Of a DNA stretch of 64,000 bases, positions 34,248 to 42,701 are shown one piece after another. A program made the translations under genes and the position numbers. The notes below the pieces were generated by a model. That model worked only from the letters and a program-made list of their open reading frames with translations, searched no databases and was not told the origin of the DNA. This DNA is from DASZQY01 sp035548515 (lineage in GTDB: Bacteria; Pseudomonadota; Alphaproteobacteria; Rhizobiales; Kaistiaceae). How positions within the stretch are numbered: the first letter of the stretch is position 1; every line of letters begins with the position of its first letter. Where the stretch lies: contig DASZSW010000023.1 in the NCBI GenBank assembly GCA_035548515.1, positions 1 to 64,000 on the forward strand, given 5' to 3'.

Positions 34248-34663
34248 GGGCCGCTCCCCTCGAGGGCGTCTTCCTCGGCCTCCGCCGGATCGATACCAAA
34301 GGCTTCCAGCCCCTCGGCCAGATAGTCGGCCAGCATCGGCATGCCGAGGAGGTAGCGCTCGGTGCGCGTCGTTTTCTCCTGCTGAGCGGTGCGGCGCGCC
34401 TCGTCCCAATCCTCGATGCCGAAGGTGCCGCGGCCGACCCAGGTCAGCGCGACGAGATCGGCCTCCTCGTCCGTGTTCAATCCGCGGACGAAGCCGACGA
34501 TCTCGGCGACGTCCGGGTCGTCGGCGCGATTTTCCACGAACTCGACCTCGTCGTCATCGCTCGCCGCTTCTGCCGGGATGACGGGCGCGACCTTGGTGTC
34601 GAAGGCGCGAGCCTTGAGGATAAGCCAGCCGATTTTCTCCGGCGCGATCTGCAGTTCGGGCAT
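34244..34663 (-). CDS. DUF3775 domain protein
   Basis: The 139-residue acidic protein matches DUF3775: MPELQIAPEKIGWLILKARAF, VGFVRGLNTDEEADLVALTWVGRGTF, and YLLGMPMLADYLAEGLEAFG. The function is unknown; the family is confined mainly to alphaproteobacteria. The ATG at 34663 is chosen over 34696 by family fit. It is 78 bp downstream of the ClpP-like gene. Confidence 0.88.
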   Translation of the reverse strand: MPELQIAPEKIGWLILKARAFDTKVAPVIPAEAASDDDEVEFVENRADDPDVAEIVGFVRGLNTDEEADLVALTWVGRGTFGIEDWDEARRTAQQEKTTRTERYLLGMPMLADYLAEGLEAFGIDPAEAEEDALEGSGP

Positions 34664-34741
34664 GGAAACGCCTCCAGCGGTGGGAGGCTTCGTCAACGCC
34701 GACGACGCAGAAAAGTTTCGTCCGCTCGCCGCCAGGGCGCC

Positions 34742-35824
34742 TCAATAGCAGTTGCGCAGGATCAATCGGGCGTAGGTATTGAAGTTTTCAAACGGCAGCG
34801 CCTGCTTGAAAAGTGGCCGCACCGACGCGTCGGCGCCGCCGCTGAGACCAAAGCTTGCCGCCTCCGTCTCGGCGTCGATGGAAGGCGGCAGCTTGAACTC
34901 CAGGATCAGAGCTCCGTCCTTGATGCGCCCGCTGACGTCGGAATCCGGGATCTGGAAGCCGAACAGTCTCGCGTCGGGCACGTTGGTGACGAATGCGAGG
35001 AATTCGTCGCGGCTCGCGGTGACGTTGGTTCCGATCGGCTGGCTCAGGAAAAGCCTCAGGCGGTTCTCGTTCTTTCGACAGAACAGCGTGGCGGTTTTTT
35101 CGCCGCCCAGGCTTTTCGAAAATGCGATGAGCCCGTCTTTGTACGGTTCGAACGCCCAGCCCATGTAGGCCAGATCATCGTACGTCACGTCGTACTCCGC
35201 CATTTCGGCGGTCGTCAGCAAATGCACGGTGTCCGGCTCCGTCTGCGATGCGGCCGCCAGGAAGCGCGCGTCAACGCCCATGCCGACGATGTAGTTGACG
35301 AGCCTCGCCTCGGTCTTCTGGTCGGACGACAGATCGCGACCGCTGAAGAGAGTCTGGTCGGGGTTTTCAGCGGCGATGGGGTAATAGAATTGATGGACAC
35401 CGACGGTCCGATCATCGGCGCGTCGCCATTTGCCACCGAGGAAAGCATACGAGCATGCTGACAGGCATTGGCCGGGTCCGAAATCGGTGATCGAGGTGTC
35501 GTCGTTATCCGGGCCGGTGTGTGCGACGTAAGTGCCGAAGCCGTGTCCGCGGATCAGCCGGCCGAGGGCAAGTCCGGCGTCGAGATCGCCGCCCGGCGAG
35601 TTGAGATAGACCTCCACGCGGCCGTTGCCGAAAGTGCCTTCCGCCAGGAACTGAAGGAACGCCTCCGGCGTGCCGAGCACGATTTCGCCCTCGGCCGCAA
35701 TCCATGACTCACCGTCGGCTCCGCCCGACGACGCCCAGCGGAAAGTCATGGGATCCGCCGACGCGCACGCGCTGAACATGAGGCCGGCGATTGCAGCGGC
35801 GAGCCAGGCGTATCCGCCACGCAT
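34742..35824 (-). CDS. Periplasmic ClpP/crotonase-fold protein (COG3904-like)
   Basis: The 360-residue protein has a signal peptide (MRGGYAWLAAAIAGLMFSACASA); the AC could also be a poor lipobox. The fold markers are YLNSPGGDLDAGLALGRLIRG, then the putative nucleophile in CLSACSYAFLGG and a His in VGVHQFYYP, as in ClpP-like serine hydrolases of the periplasm. The C-terminal 150 residues have an FCRKNENRLRLFL strand and no named domain. A GGGGGAG ribosome site sets the start. A protease role is inferred; the acidic third residue was not identified. Confidence 0.82.
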   Translation of the reverse strand: MRGGYAWLAAAIAGLMFSACASADPMTFRWASSGGADGESWIAAEGEIVLGTPEAFLQFLAEGTFGNGRVEVYLNSPGGDLDAGLALGRLIRGHGFGTYVAHTGPDNDDTSITDFGPGQCLSACSYAFLGGKWRRADDRTVGVHQFYYPIAAENPDQTLFSGRDLSSDQKTEARLVNYIVGMGVDARFLAAASQTEPDTVHLLTTAEMAEYDVTYDDLAYMGWAFEPYKDGLIAFSKSLGGEKTATLFCRKNENRLRLFLSQPIGTNVTASRDEFLAFVTNVPDARLFGFQIPDSDVSGRIKDGALILEFKLPPSIDAETEAASFGLSGGADASVRPLFKQALPFENFNTYARLILRNCY

Positions 35825-35902
35825 TGCGAACTCCCCCGAACGCAATTTGCCGGTGCATCCTATCAACGGCGCGGCCAACCTGCGAGGTCAGGTCGTTCCT
35901 GG

Positions 35903-36538
35903 CTAGGCGAGCCGATCGCGCACCGCGGCAAACACGGCACGGAACATCGCCGGGGTGAGCACGCCGGTGTTCGTGTTGTAGCGCGAGCAGTGGTAGCTGT
36001 CGTGGAGTGTCAGGCCCGGACGCACCTCGTGGATCGCGCCATGGGCGAAGGGCACCGTCGATCGCCGCAGGCCGAATGCTGTCGCGGTGCTGTCGTGGGC
36101 GATGCGGCCGAGCACGACGATCGCTGCAAGATTGGGCATTGCCGCAAGCGTCGCGGTCATGAACTGGCGGCAGGTGGAGATTTCCGCAGGCGTCGGCTTG
36201 TTCTGGGGCGGGACGCAGCGAACGGCGTTGACGATCGCGGCGTCGACAAGTGTCAGTCCGTCATTGGGATCGGCGGCGTAGGTGCCCCGCGCGAAGCCAA
36301 ACGCCAGCAGCGTCTCGTAGAGCAGTTCGCCGGCGTAGTCGCCGGTGAACGGGCGGCCGGTGCGGTTGGCGCCGCGAAGGCCTGGCGCCAGCCCGATGAT
36401 GGCGAGGCGCCCATCAAGCGCGCCGAAGGTCGGGACCGGGGCGTTGTGCCAGGTGGGTTCCTTGGCGCGCCATTCCTCGCGAAACGCGAGGAGGCGGGGG
36501 CAAAGCGGGCAATCGTGCCCGGGTTCGGTCAACGCCAC
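35903..36538 (-). CDS. udgB: Uracil-DNA glycosylase family 5 (UdgB)
   Basis: The 211-residue repair enzyme removes uracil and some other deaminated bases. Motifs: GLAPGLRGANRTGRPFTGD (motif A), VNAVRCVPPQNKPTP, IVVLGRIAHDS, and DSYHCSRYNTNTG (motif B). The cysteines of CPLCPRL, RCVPP and CRQF likely bind a [4Fe-4S] cluster. Family 5 enzymes lack the catalytic Asp of family 1, and here the motif A Ala-Pro-Gly replaces it. The start is GTG 36538. It lies 12 bp after the NYN gene in the same direction. Confidence 0.9.
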   Translation of the reverse strand: MALTEPGHDCPLCPRLLAFREEWRAKEPTWHNAPVPTFGALDGRLAIIGLAPGLRGANRTGRPFTGDYAGELLYETLLAFGFARGTYAADPNDGLTLVDAAIVNAVRCVPPQNKPTPAEISTCRQFMTATLAAMPNLAAIVVLGRIAHDSTATAFGLRRSTVPFAHGAIHEVRPGLTLHDSYHCSRYNTNTGVLTPAMFRAVFAAVRDRLA

Positions 36539-36550
36539 GGCGAACGCCCG

Positions 36551-37192
36551 CTAGGCGGTCGCTTCGTCTTCGAACTCGTCGTGGAACATCGACTCGGTGT
36601 GGACGCGCTCCGCCTGGCGGGCTTGGCGCTCGGCCGGGTCGCGGCCGACCTTGGCCTGCAGCGTCGACAGGTCGACGAAGTTGTCCGCCTGCCGGCGGAG
36701 CTCGTCGGCGATCATCGGCGGCTGGGTGGCGAGCGTCGAGACGACGGTCACCTTGCGGCCCCGCCGCTGCACGGCCTCGACCATGGAACGGAAATCGCCG
36801 TCGCCGGAGAAGAGGACGAAGTGGTCGACGGCGTCGATCATCTCCATGACATCGACGGCGAGCTCGATGTCCATGTTGCCCTTGATCTTCCGCCGGCCCG
36901 TGGCGTCGACGAATTCCTTCGTCGGCTTGGTCACGACCGTGTAGCCGTTGTAGTCCAGCCAATCGATCAGGGGGCGGATCGAGGAGTATTCCTGCTCCTC
37001 GGCCAGCGCCGTGTAGTAGTAGGCCCGCAGCAGGTAGCCTTTGGCCTGGAATTCGGCGAGGAGGCGCTTGTAGTCGATGTCGAATCCGAGCGCCTTGGAG
37101 GTCGCGTAGAGATTGGCCCCGTCGATGAAAAGGGCGATTTTCTCTCGCGGATCAAACAGGCTGGGCTCGAGACGATCCCGGGCAGCAGGCAT
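36551..37192 (-). CDS. NYN domain (LabA/DUF88-like) protein
   Basis: The 213-residue protein has the acidic residues of a PIN-like RNase fold: LFIDGANLY, GNMDIELAVDVMEM and LFSGDGDFRSM, which could bind Mg. The C-terminus is charged. The start at 37192 (MPAARDRLEP) is chosen because AAGGAT is 7 bp upstream; the longer frame to 37216 lacks such a site. It is the first gene of a pair with udgB. It diverges from rpoZ; this gene next to rpoZ is a common alphaproteobacterial neighbourhood as I recall it. Confidence 0.92.
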   Translation of the reverse strand: MPAARDRLEPSLFDPREKIALFIDGANLYATSKALGFDIDYKRLLAEFQAKGYLLRAYYYTALAEEQEYSSIRPLIDWLDYNGYTVVTKPTKEFVDATGRRKIKGNMDIELAVDVMEMIDAVDHFVLFSGDGDFRSMVEAVQRRGRKVTVVSTLATQPPMIADELRRQADNFVDLSTLQAKVGRDPAERQARQAERVHTESMFHDEFEDEATA

Positions 37193-37455
37193 GGCGGCAA
37201 TCCTTCTGAAACGCAAAAGCGAACGCTGAAAGAAAAATTCCAGTCTGGAAGTCTAGAAACGGAAAAAGAGCTGCGCGAATACTCTTGTCTTTAGCACGTT
37301 CGACCCCTGCTTTCTTGCGCGGGCAGCCGAACAAACCGGGATTTCCCCTGCGAATATGGCTGAAAACGGGCGCTGCGCATGTCGCGGCGGCCTTGCTTCG
37401 CTCGCCGAGGTCGCCTATATCCGCGGCCAATTCCCGAGACTTGGAGACATTGCCC

Positions 37456-37857
37456 ATGGCGCGCGTCACCGTTGAAGACTGCGTTGACAAGGTCGAGAAC
37501 CGCTTCGAACTGGTGCTGTTGGCCAGCCACCGCGCCCGCATGATTGCATCGGGTGCGCCGCTCACCATCGAGCGCGACAACGACAAGAACCCGGTGGTGG
37601 CGCTTCGCGAGATCGCCGATCAGACCGTGGCGCCGGAGGACCTCAAGGAGGACCTGATCCACTCGCTCCAGAAGTACGTCGAGGTGGACGAGCCGGAGCC
37701 CGAGGTGGTGCCGATGATTGCCGCTGCCGCTTCGAGCGATAAGGGCGCTCCGGCTGCCGACGACACCGGCGACGTCGCCTTCGACCGCATGTCGGAAGAG
37801 GAACTGCTCCGCGGCCTGGAAAGCATGGTGCCGCCGGACAAGCAGGAAGAGTTCTAG
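37456..37857 (+). CDS. rpoZ: RNA polymerase omega subunit
   Basis: Omega (133 residues) helps assemble RNA polymerase and forms part of the ppGpp site. It shows MARVTVEDCVDKVENRFELVLLASHRARMI and the VVALREIADQTVAPEDLKEDLI segment, then the longer acidic tail found in alphaproteobacteria (EEELLRGLESMVPPDKQEEF). GGAG is 7 bp upstream. It stands alone, convergent with era, rather than upstream of rsh as in many relatives. Confidence 0.96.
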   Translation: MARVTVEDCVDKVENRFELVLLASHRARMIASGAPLTIERDNDKNPVVALREIADQTVAPEDLKEDLIHSLQKYVEVDEPEPEVVPMIAAAASSDKGAPAADDTGDVAFDRMSEEELLRGLESMVPPDKQEEF

Positions 37858-37869
37858 GCGAATTTCCGA

Positions 37870-37889
37870 CGGGGCGCTTCGGCGCCCCG
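37870..37889 (+). terminator. Hairpin between convergent rpoZ and era
   Basis: CGGGGCGC-TTCG-GCGCCCCG type stem of 8 bp with an extra-stable UUCG-type loop, followed by CTTCATTT. It lies between the rpoZ stop and the era stop and may work in both directions. Confidence 0.7.
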
Positions 37890-37891
37890 CT

Positions 37892-38806
37892 TCATTTCGG
37901 AAACTCGATCCCCATGGCGCGATAGCGTTCCGGATCGTCGGCCCAGTTCTCGCGCACCTTCACAAACAGGAAGAGGTGGATCGGGGTCTCGGCGATCTCG
38001 GCGATCTCCTTCCTGGCCGCCATCGAGATTTGCTTGATGGTCGCGCCGCCGGCGCCGATGACGATCTTTTTCTGGCTGTCGCGTTCGACAAAAATCGTCT
38101 GTTGGACCCGCGCCGAGCCGTCCGGCTGCTCCTGCCACTCCTCCGTCTCGACCGTAGCCTGATAGGGCAGCTCCTGATGCAGCCGCTCGAACAACTTTTC
38201 GCGCGTGATCTCGGCGGCGAGCTGGCGGAGAGGCACGTCTGAGACTTCGTCCTCAGGATAAAGCCAGGGTCCCTCGGGCAGACGTTCGGCGAGGTAGGTG
38301 GTGAAATCGGTGACGCCGTCGCCGGTCAGCGCAGAGACCATGAAGGTCTGCTCGAATGGCAGCAGCGCGTTTGCCTCCGCCGCCAGGCCAAGCAGCGCGT
38401 CGCGCTTCACGGTATCGATCTTGTTCAGCACCAGCACGCGCGGATGGGCGACCTGCGACAGCTTGGCGATCGTGTCGCGCGTATCGTCGGTGAGGCCCGC
38501 TGCGGCATCGACGAGAAGCGCGACGACGTCGGCGTCCTTGGCGCCGCCCCAGGCGGTATCGACCATGGCGCGGTCGAGCCGCCGCTTCGGCTTGAAGATG
38601 CCAGGCGTGTCGACGAACACGATCTGTGTTTGCCCGGCCATCGCGATGCCGCGGATGGTCGAGCGGGTCGTCTGCACCTTGTGGCTGACGATCGCGACCT
38701 TGGTACCGACGAGGCGGTTGATCAGCGTGGATTTGCCGGCATTGGGGGCGCCGATCAGCGCGACGAAACCGGCGCGGGTGTTCTCGGTCACGACCGCGCG
38801 CCCCAT
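37892..38806 (-). CDS. era: GTPase Era
   Basis: The 304-residue GTPase binds 16S rRNA and aids 30S assembly. G1 GAPNAGKST, G3 DTPG, G4 NKID and a C-terminal KH domain with VIGAGGATIKQI are present. The ATG at 38806 overlaps rnc by 19 bp; a GTG at 38791 forms a GTGA overlap with the rnc stop and gives VTENTRAGFVAL, so the true start may be there. It is the last gene of the rsh-to-era operon. Confidence 0.97.
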   Translation of the reverse strand: MGRAVVTENTRAGFVALIGAPNAGKSTLINRLVGTKVAIVSHKVQTTRSTIRGIAMAGQTQIVFVDTPGIFKPKRRLDRAMVDTAWGGAKDADVVALLVDAAAGLTDDTRDTIAKLSQVAHPRVLVLNKIDTVKRDALLGLAAEANALLPFEQTFMVSALTGDGVTDFTTYLAERLPEGPWLYPEDEVSDVPLRQLAAEITREKLFERLHQELPYQATVETEEWQEQPDGSARVQQTIFVERDSQKKIVIGAGGATIKQISMAARKEIAEIAETPIHLFLFVKVRENWADDPERYRAMGIEFPK

Positions 38807-39480
38807 ACGCCCTCGCGACCCAGCAGAACCGCTGCTGCGGCCTGCTCCGCCTCGCGGCGGGTCTTACCCTCGCCGCGCGCGGGCGCCAGCGATGCGACGC
38901 GCACTTCGACGTCGAAACGCGGCTCGTGGTCAGGCCCGCTCTTGGCGGCGATGGTGTAGGACGGCACGTCAAGGCCTTGCGCCTGTGCCCATTCCTGGAG
39001 CGCCGCCTTGGGATTGCGGCCCGGAAGGGCGGCGGTGCTCAGCCGCTCGCGCCAATGGGCCGCGATGAAGTCGCGGGCAGCATCGATGCCGCCGTCCTCG
39101 TAGATCGCGGCGATCACGGCCTCGCAGGCATCGCCGAGCACGTTCGTCGTGAGCAGGCTGGCACGCGGTGTGCGGCCATTTGCAAAGCGGAGTGCACTGC
39201 CCAGGTCCACGGCCTTGGCGACGTCCGCGCAGGCTTCCTTGCGCACCAACTCGGCCAGCAGTCGCGACAGGTCGCCTTCGGGCGCAGCGGGATATGCCGC
39301 CAGCAGCATCTCTGCGATCACAAGCCCAAGTACGCGATCGCCGAGGAATTCCTGGCGCTGGTAAGTGACGCGGTCGGCGGCGGGGCTGGAGTGCGTCAGC
39401 GCCGTCAGGATAACGTCACGGTTCTTGAACCGGTAGCCTAGGCGCCGTTCGAGCGGCGCCAGGCCGGCATCGGCCTTCAT
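38788..39480 (-). CDS. rnc: Ribonuclease III
   Basis: The 230-residue dsRNA endonuclease has the RNase III signature QEFLGDRVLGLVIAE, LGDACEAVIAAIYEDGG with the Mg-binding acids, and a dsRNA-binding domain at about 155-225 (PKAALQEWAQAQG...GKTRREAEQAAA). ATG 39480 overlaps the lepB stop (ATGA), so the frame extension to 39522 is rejected. Confidence 0.97.
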   Translation of the reverse strand: MKADAGLAPLERRLGYRFKNRDVILTALTHSSPAADRVTYQRQEFLGDRVLGLVIAEMLLAAYPAAPEGDLSRLLAELVRKEACADVAKAVDLGSALRFANGRTPRASLLTTNVLGDACEAVIAAIYEDGGIDAARDFIAAHWRERLSTAALPGRNPKAALQEWAQAQGLDVPSYTIAAKSGPDHEPRFDVEVRVASLAPARGEGKTRREAEQAAAAVLLGREGVWGARS

Positions 39481-40262
39481 AGGATGTGGAACAGGCGGTC
39501 CCAGCGCACCTTCTGCGGCCACTTCCAGAATTCCCAGATGTGGTTGGTCGCGACCGGTTCCTGCGATGTCGGGACGTATTTCTGCTCCTCGTCGAAGGAG
39601 AAGAAGATGATCTGCGCCTTGCCGACGAGGTTCTCGAAGGGCACGTAGCCGACGCCGTTGGACGAGGGCGGGACGCGGCTGTCCGTGGAGTTGTCGCGGT
39701 TGTCGCCCATCATGAAGTAGTGGTCGGGCGGCACCTCGTAGACCTGCGTGTCGTCCTCTGCCCCGTTCTCCTGGCGGTCGAGCACGTAATAGGACACGCC
39801 GTTTGGCAGCGTCTCCTGGTAGCGCTTCACCTGGAAGCCGTCGTCGTTCACGGTGTCGACGAACTTCTTCGGCACTGCGACGTCGTTGATGTAGAGGACA
39901 CCGGCCTTCATCTGGATGCGATCGCCCGGTAAGCCGATAACGCGCTTGATGTAGTCGGTCGATTCATCGCGCGGCAGCTTGAAGACGACGATGTCGCCGC
40001 GCTCCGGCGCCTTGCCCCAAATGCGGCCGTTGAACAGCGGCGGGCTGAAGGGCAGCGAGAAGCGCGAATAGCCGTAGGCGAACTTGGAGACGAACAGGTA
40101 GTCGCCGACGAGCAGCGTATTCTCCATCGAGCCGGACGGAATGTTGAACGGCTGGAACAGGAAGGTGCGCACCACGACGGCAAGGATCAGCGCCTGGACG
40201 ATGACCTTGATGGTCTCGCCGCCGCTGCTGGACTTGGCCGATTTATCGGTCGTTGCGCTCAT
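39477..40262 (-). CDS. lepB: Signal peptidase I
   Basis: The 261-residue inner-membrane protease has one N-terminal helix (TIKVIVQALILAVVVRTFLF), the catalytic Ser in FNIPSGSMENTL, the catalytic Lys in DYIKRVIGLPGD, and box E GDNRDNSTDSR. It removes signal peptides from secreted proteins, including several encoded in this window. It is fourth from the end of the operon and overlaps rnc by ATGA. AcpS lies 103 bp upstream. Confidence 0.97.
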   Translation of the reverse strand: MSATTDKSAKSSSGGETIKVIVQALILAVVVRTFLFQPFNIPSGSMENTLLVGDYLFVSKFAYGYSRFSLPFSPPLFNGRIWGKAPERGDIVVFKLPRDESTDYIKRVIGLPGDRIQMKAGVLYINDVAVPKKFVDTVNDDGFQVKRYQETLPNGVSYYVLDRQENGAEDDTQVYEVPPDHYFMMGDNRDNSTDSRVPPSSNGVGYVPFENLVGKAQIIFFSFDEEQKYVPTSQEPVATNHIWEFWKWPQKVRWDRLFHIL

Positions 40263-40365
40263 TCGCTATGGTCCGTCCGTTTTTGTCCCGGCCGCGCCCG
40301 ATGCCGTGTGTGGGAAGACTGGCCGTCATACCGGCTACCCGGCGCGGGCGCAACGCCTCTGCCGG

Positions 40366-40770
40366 TCAGGTCAGTGAGGGGATCGCCTCGATGATGACGA
40401 GAGCCTGGGCCAGCGGGAAATCGTCCGTGATCGTGACGTGAATCTGGGGGCGGTGACCGGCCGGAACGAGGCTGGCGAGGCGCTTTGCCGCGCCGCCGGT
40501 CAGCGCCATCGTCGGCTGGCCGGAGGGCAGGTTCACCACACCCATGTCCCGCCAGAAAACACCCGCGCTCATGCCGGTGCCGAGCGCCTTGGCGCAGGCC
40601 TCCTTGGCAGCGAAGCGCTTGGCATAGGAGGCGGCACGCAGGCGGCGGCGCTCGGATTTCCGCACCTCGATGTCGGTGAAAATGCGATGGGTGAAGCGCT
40701 CGCCGTGCTTGTCCAGCACCTTCTCGACACGGCGAATGTCGATGGTGTCGTTGCCGATGCCGATGATCAT
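40366..40770 (-). CDS. acpS: Holo-ACP synthase AcpS
   Basis: The 134-residue enzyme attaches 4'-phosphopantetheine to acyl carrier protein. GNDTIDIRRVE with the Mg-binding Asp and RFAAKEACAKALGTG with the Glu are present. It overlaps the pdxJ stop by ATGA (40767-40770). Confidence 0.97.
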   Translation of the reverse strand: MIIGIGNDTIDIRRVEKVLDKHGERFTHRIFTDIEVRKSERRRLRAASYAKRFAAKEACAKALGTGMSAGVFWRDMGVVNLPSGQPTMALTGGAAKRLASLVPAGHRPQIHVTITDDFPLAQALVIIEAIPSLT

Positions 40771-41519
40771 CCGGCCGCCACCTCAGCGCGGGCTTCGTCC
40801 ATCAGGCGGCGCATCGTGCGCACGCTTTCCTCCAGCCCGATGAAGATGGCCTCGCCGATGAGGAAGTGGCCGATGTTCAGCTCGCTGATCTCCGGAATGC
40901 GGGCGATCGGCTTCACCGTGTCGTAGGCCAGACCGTGGCCGGCATGTATCTCGAGGCCGTGGGACTTGCCATAGGTCGCGGCTTCCGCGATGCGCCGGCG
41001 TTCGCGCTCGAACGCCTCGGGGCCTGAATGGAACGACTCGCAGTAGGTGCCGGTGTGCAGTTCCACCACCGGCGCGTCGAGCGTGACGGCAGCGTCGATC
41101 TGGCGGCGGTCAGCCTCGATGAACAGCGAGACGCGCACGCCGGCGGCGCGGAGCTGCGCCACGATCGGACGCATGCGCTCGATCTGGCCAGCCGCGTCGA
41201 TGCCGCCCTCCGTGGTACGCTCCTCGCGCCGCTCCGGAACGATGCAGGCGGCATGCGGCCGGTGCCGGAGTGCGATGGATAGCATCTCATCGGTCGCGGC
41301 CATCTCAAGGTTCAACGGGAGGCGTATGTTCTGCCGCAGCCGCTCGATGTCGCGATCGCCGATGTGACGCCGATCCTCGCGCAGGTGCGCGGTGATGCCA
41401 TCGGCGCCGGCGGCCTCCGCGATCTCGGCGGCGCGCAGCGGATCGGGGTGGTCGCCGCCGCGCGCGTTGCGGATGGTGGCGACGTGGTCGATGTTCACGC
41501 CGAGGCGCAGCTTGGCCAT
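40767..41519 (-). CDS. pdxJ: Pyridoxine 5'-phosphate synthase PdxJ
   Basis: The 250-residue enzyme closes the pyridoxine ring. Motifs: LGVNIDHVATIRNARGG, GADGITAHLREDRRHI, NLEMAAT, VELHTGTY, IHAGHGLAYD and the C-terminal ELNIGHFLIGEAIF. ATG 41519 is used; it shares its A with the DUF2062 stop (TGATG). The long open frame to 42047 is a shadow of the DUF2062 gene. Confidence 0.97.
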   Translation of the reverse strand: MAKLRLGVNIDHVATIRNARGGDHPDPLRAAEIAEAAGADGITAHLREDRRHIGDRDIERLRQNIRLPLNLEMAATDEMLSIALRHRPHAACIVPERREERTTEGGIDAAGQIERMRPIVAQLRAAGVRVSLFIEADRRQIDAAVTLDAPVVELHTGTYCESFHSGPEAFERERRRIAEAATYGKSHGLEIHAGHGLAYDTVKPIARIPEISELNIGHFLIGEAIFIGLEESVRTMRRLMDEARAEVAAG

Positions 41520-42103
41520 CAGGCTCCCTCCAGTGTCGGGTGCGCGGCGGCGCGGCGCTCGCGGCGGCGGGCGGCGAGACGTTCCGCCCGCACCGCGCGG
41601 AACCCGCGTGTCGCGCCAAGCACCATGAAGTAGGCGAAGACGCCGACGGCGATGCCAATCGGAATCGAGCCCACGAGCATTGGCTTGATCACCGGCCAGA
41701 TCGCGTTCAGCGATTTTTCGGCAAGGTTGTAAGGAATGTCGCTGCCGTCGCGGTGAAGGCGGACGGGCGCGCCGATGATGAAGCGCCCGAGGCGGTAGGT
41801 CGCCGCCCAGATGAACGGAATGGTGAGCGGGTTGGCGATTGCTGTGCCCAGCGCCGCCGCGACAAGATTGGCGCCCAGCAGCCAGGCGATGGGCAGCGCG
41901 ATGATGATGTGGAAGCCGAGGAAAGGCGTAAAGGCGACCGCAACGCCGACGGCGACTCCCAGCGCGACCGCATGCGGCGAGCCGGCGAGCCGCACGACGC
42001 GCTTGCGGAAGTATTGCGCCGAACGCGACCAGCTTACGCGCGGCCACAGCGCCAGCCGGAGGCGGGCCAGCGGTGTCTCGGTATTGCGGCTGCGAAACAG
42101 CAT
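41519..42103 (-). CDS. DUF2062 inner-membrane protein
   Basis: The 194-residue protein has the DUF2062 core: GSPHAVALGVAVGVAVAFTPFLGFHI, then ANPLTIPFIWAATYRLG and a last helix SIPIGIAVGVFAYFMVLGA, with a basic C-terminal tail. About three or four membrane segments. Function unknown. It is fully within the rsh-pyrE-pdxJ operon, overlapping pdxJ by one base. Confidence 0.93.
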   Translation of the reverse strand: MLFRSRNTETPLARLRLALWPRVSWSRSAQYFRKRVVRLAGSPHAVALGVAVGVAVAFTPFLGFHIIIALPIAWLLGANLVAAALGTAIANPLTIPFIWAATYRLGRFIIGAPVRLHRDGSDIPYNLAEKSLNAIWPVIKPMLVGSIPIGIAVGVFAYFMVLGATRGFRAVRAERLAARRRERRAAAHPTLEGA

Positions 42104-42107
42104 CGGT

Positions 42108-42701
42108 TCAGGCCAACCCTCGGCTGCCCGGTTTCACCGGCGGGATCTTCGCCATCTCCGGCGGCATATCGGCGACTGCGTAGGCCGGCACCTTGTAGCG
42201 CGCCAGCGATACGAGGGGCACGCCGAGATCGGCTTCGCCGCCCGAGCGGTCGATGAGGCAGGCGACCGCGATCACCTCGCACCCGAGCCCCCTTACGGCG
42301 TCGATCGTCTCGCGGCTTGAGAGGCCGGTAGTGACAATGTCCTCGACGATCAGCACACGCGCGCCCTTCGGTACCTCGAAGCGACGCAGGCGGAAGACGC
42401 CTTCCTCGCGCTCCATCCACACGGCGGGGATGCCGAGCTGGCGGGCCATCTCGTAGCCCGGGACGATACCCCCGACGGCCGGCGATACGATCAGATCGAC
42501 ATCGCCGTAGCCTGAGTCATCGACCTTGTGGGCGAGCGCGTGGCAGAGCTGCTCGGTCAGCTCGGGATACATGAACACGCGCGCCTTCTGGATGAAGACG
42601 GGGCTGTGCAGCCCGGACGAGAGGACGAAATGCCCCTCCATGATCGCACCCGCCTGACGGAAGACGCCGATTACGTCTTCCTCGCTCATCTCGCCGCTCA
42701 T
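42108..42701 (-). CDS. pyrE: Orotate phosphoribosyltransferase PyrE
   Basis: The 197-residue enzyme makes orotidine 5'-phosphate from orotate and PRPP. The PRPP loop VLIVEDIVTTGLSSRETI is clear, with FVLSSGLHSPVFIQKAR near the N-terminus and SPAVGGIVPGYEMAR. It overlaps the rsh stop by ATGA (42698-42701). Confidence 0.96.
   Translation of the reverse strand: MSGEMSEEDVIGVFRQAGAIMEGHFVLSSGLHSPVFIQKARVFMYPELTEQLCHALAHKVDDSGYGDVDLIVSPAVGGIVPGYEMARQLGIPAVWMEREEGVFRLRRFEVPKGARVLIVEDIVTTGLSSRETIDAVRGLGCEVIAVACLIDRSGGEADLGVPLVSLARYKVPAYAVADMPPEMAKIPPVKPGSRGLA

Noticed and set aside
36551..37192. Toxin-antitoxin or anti-phage nuclease (NYN protein)
   Set aside because: It is a standard LabA/DUF88 protein in a housekeeping neighbourhood beside rpoZ and udgB, without a paired antitoxin.
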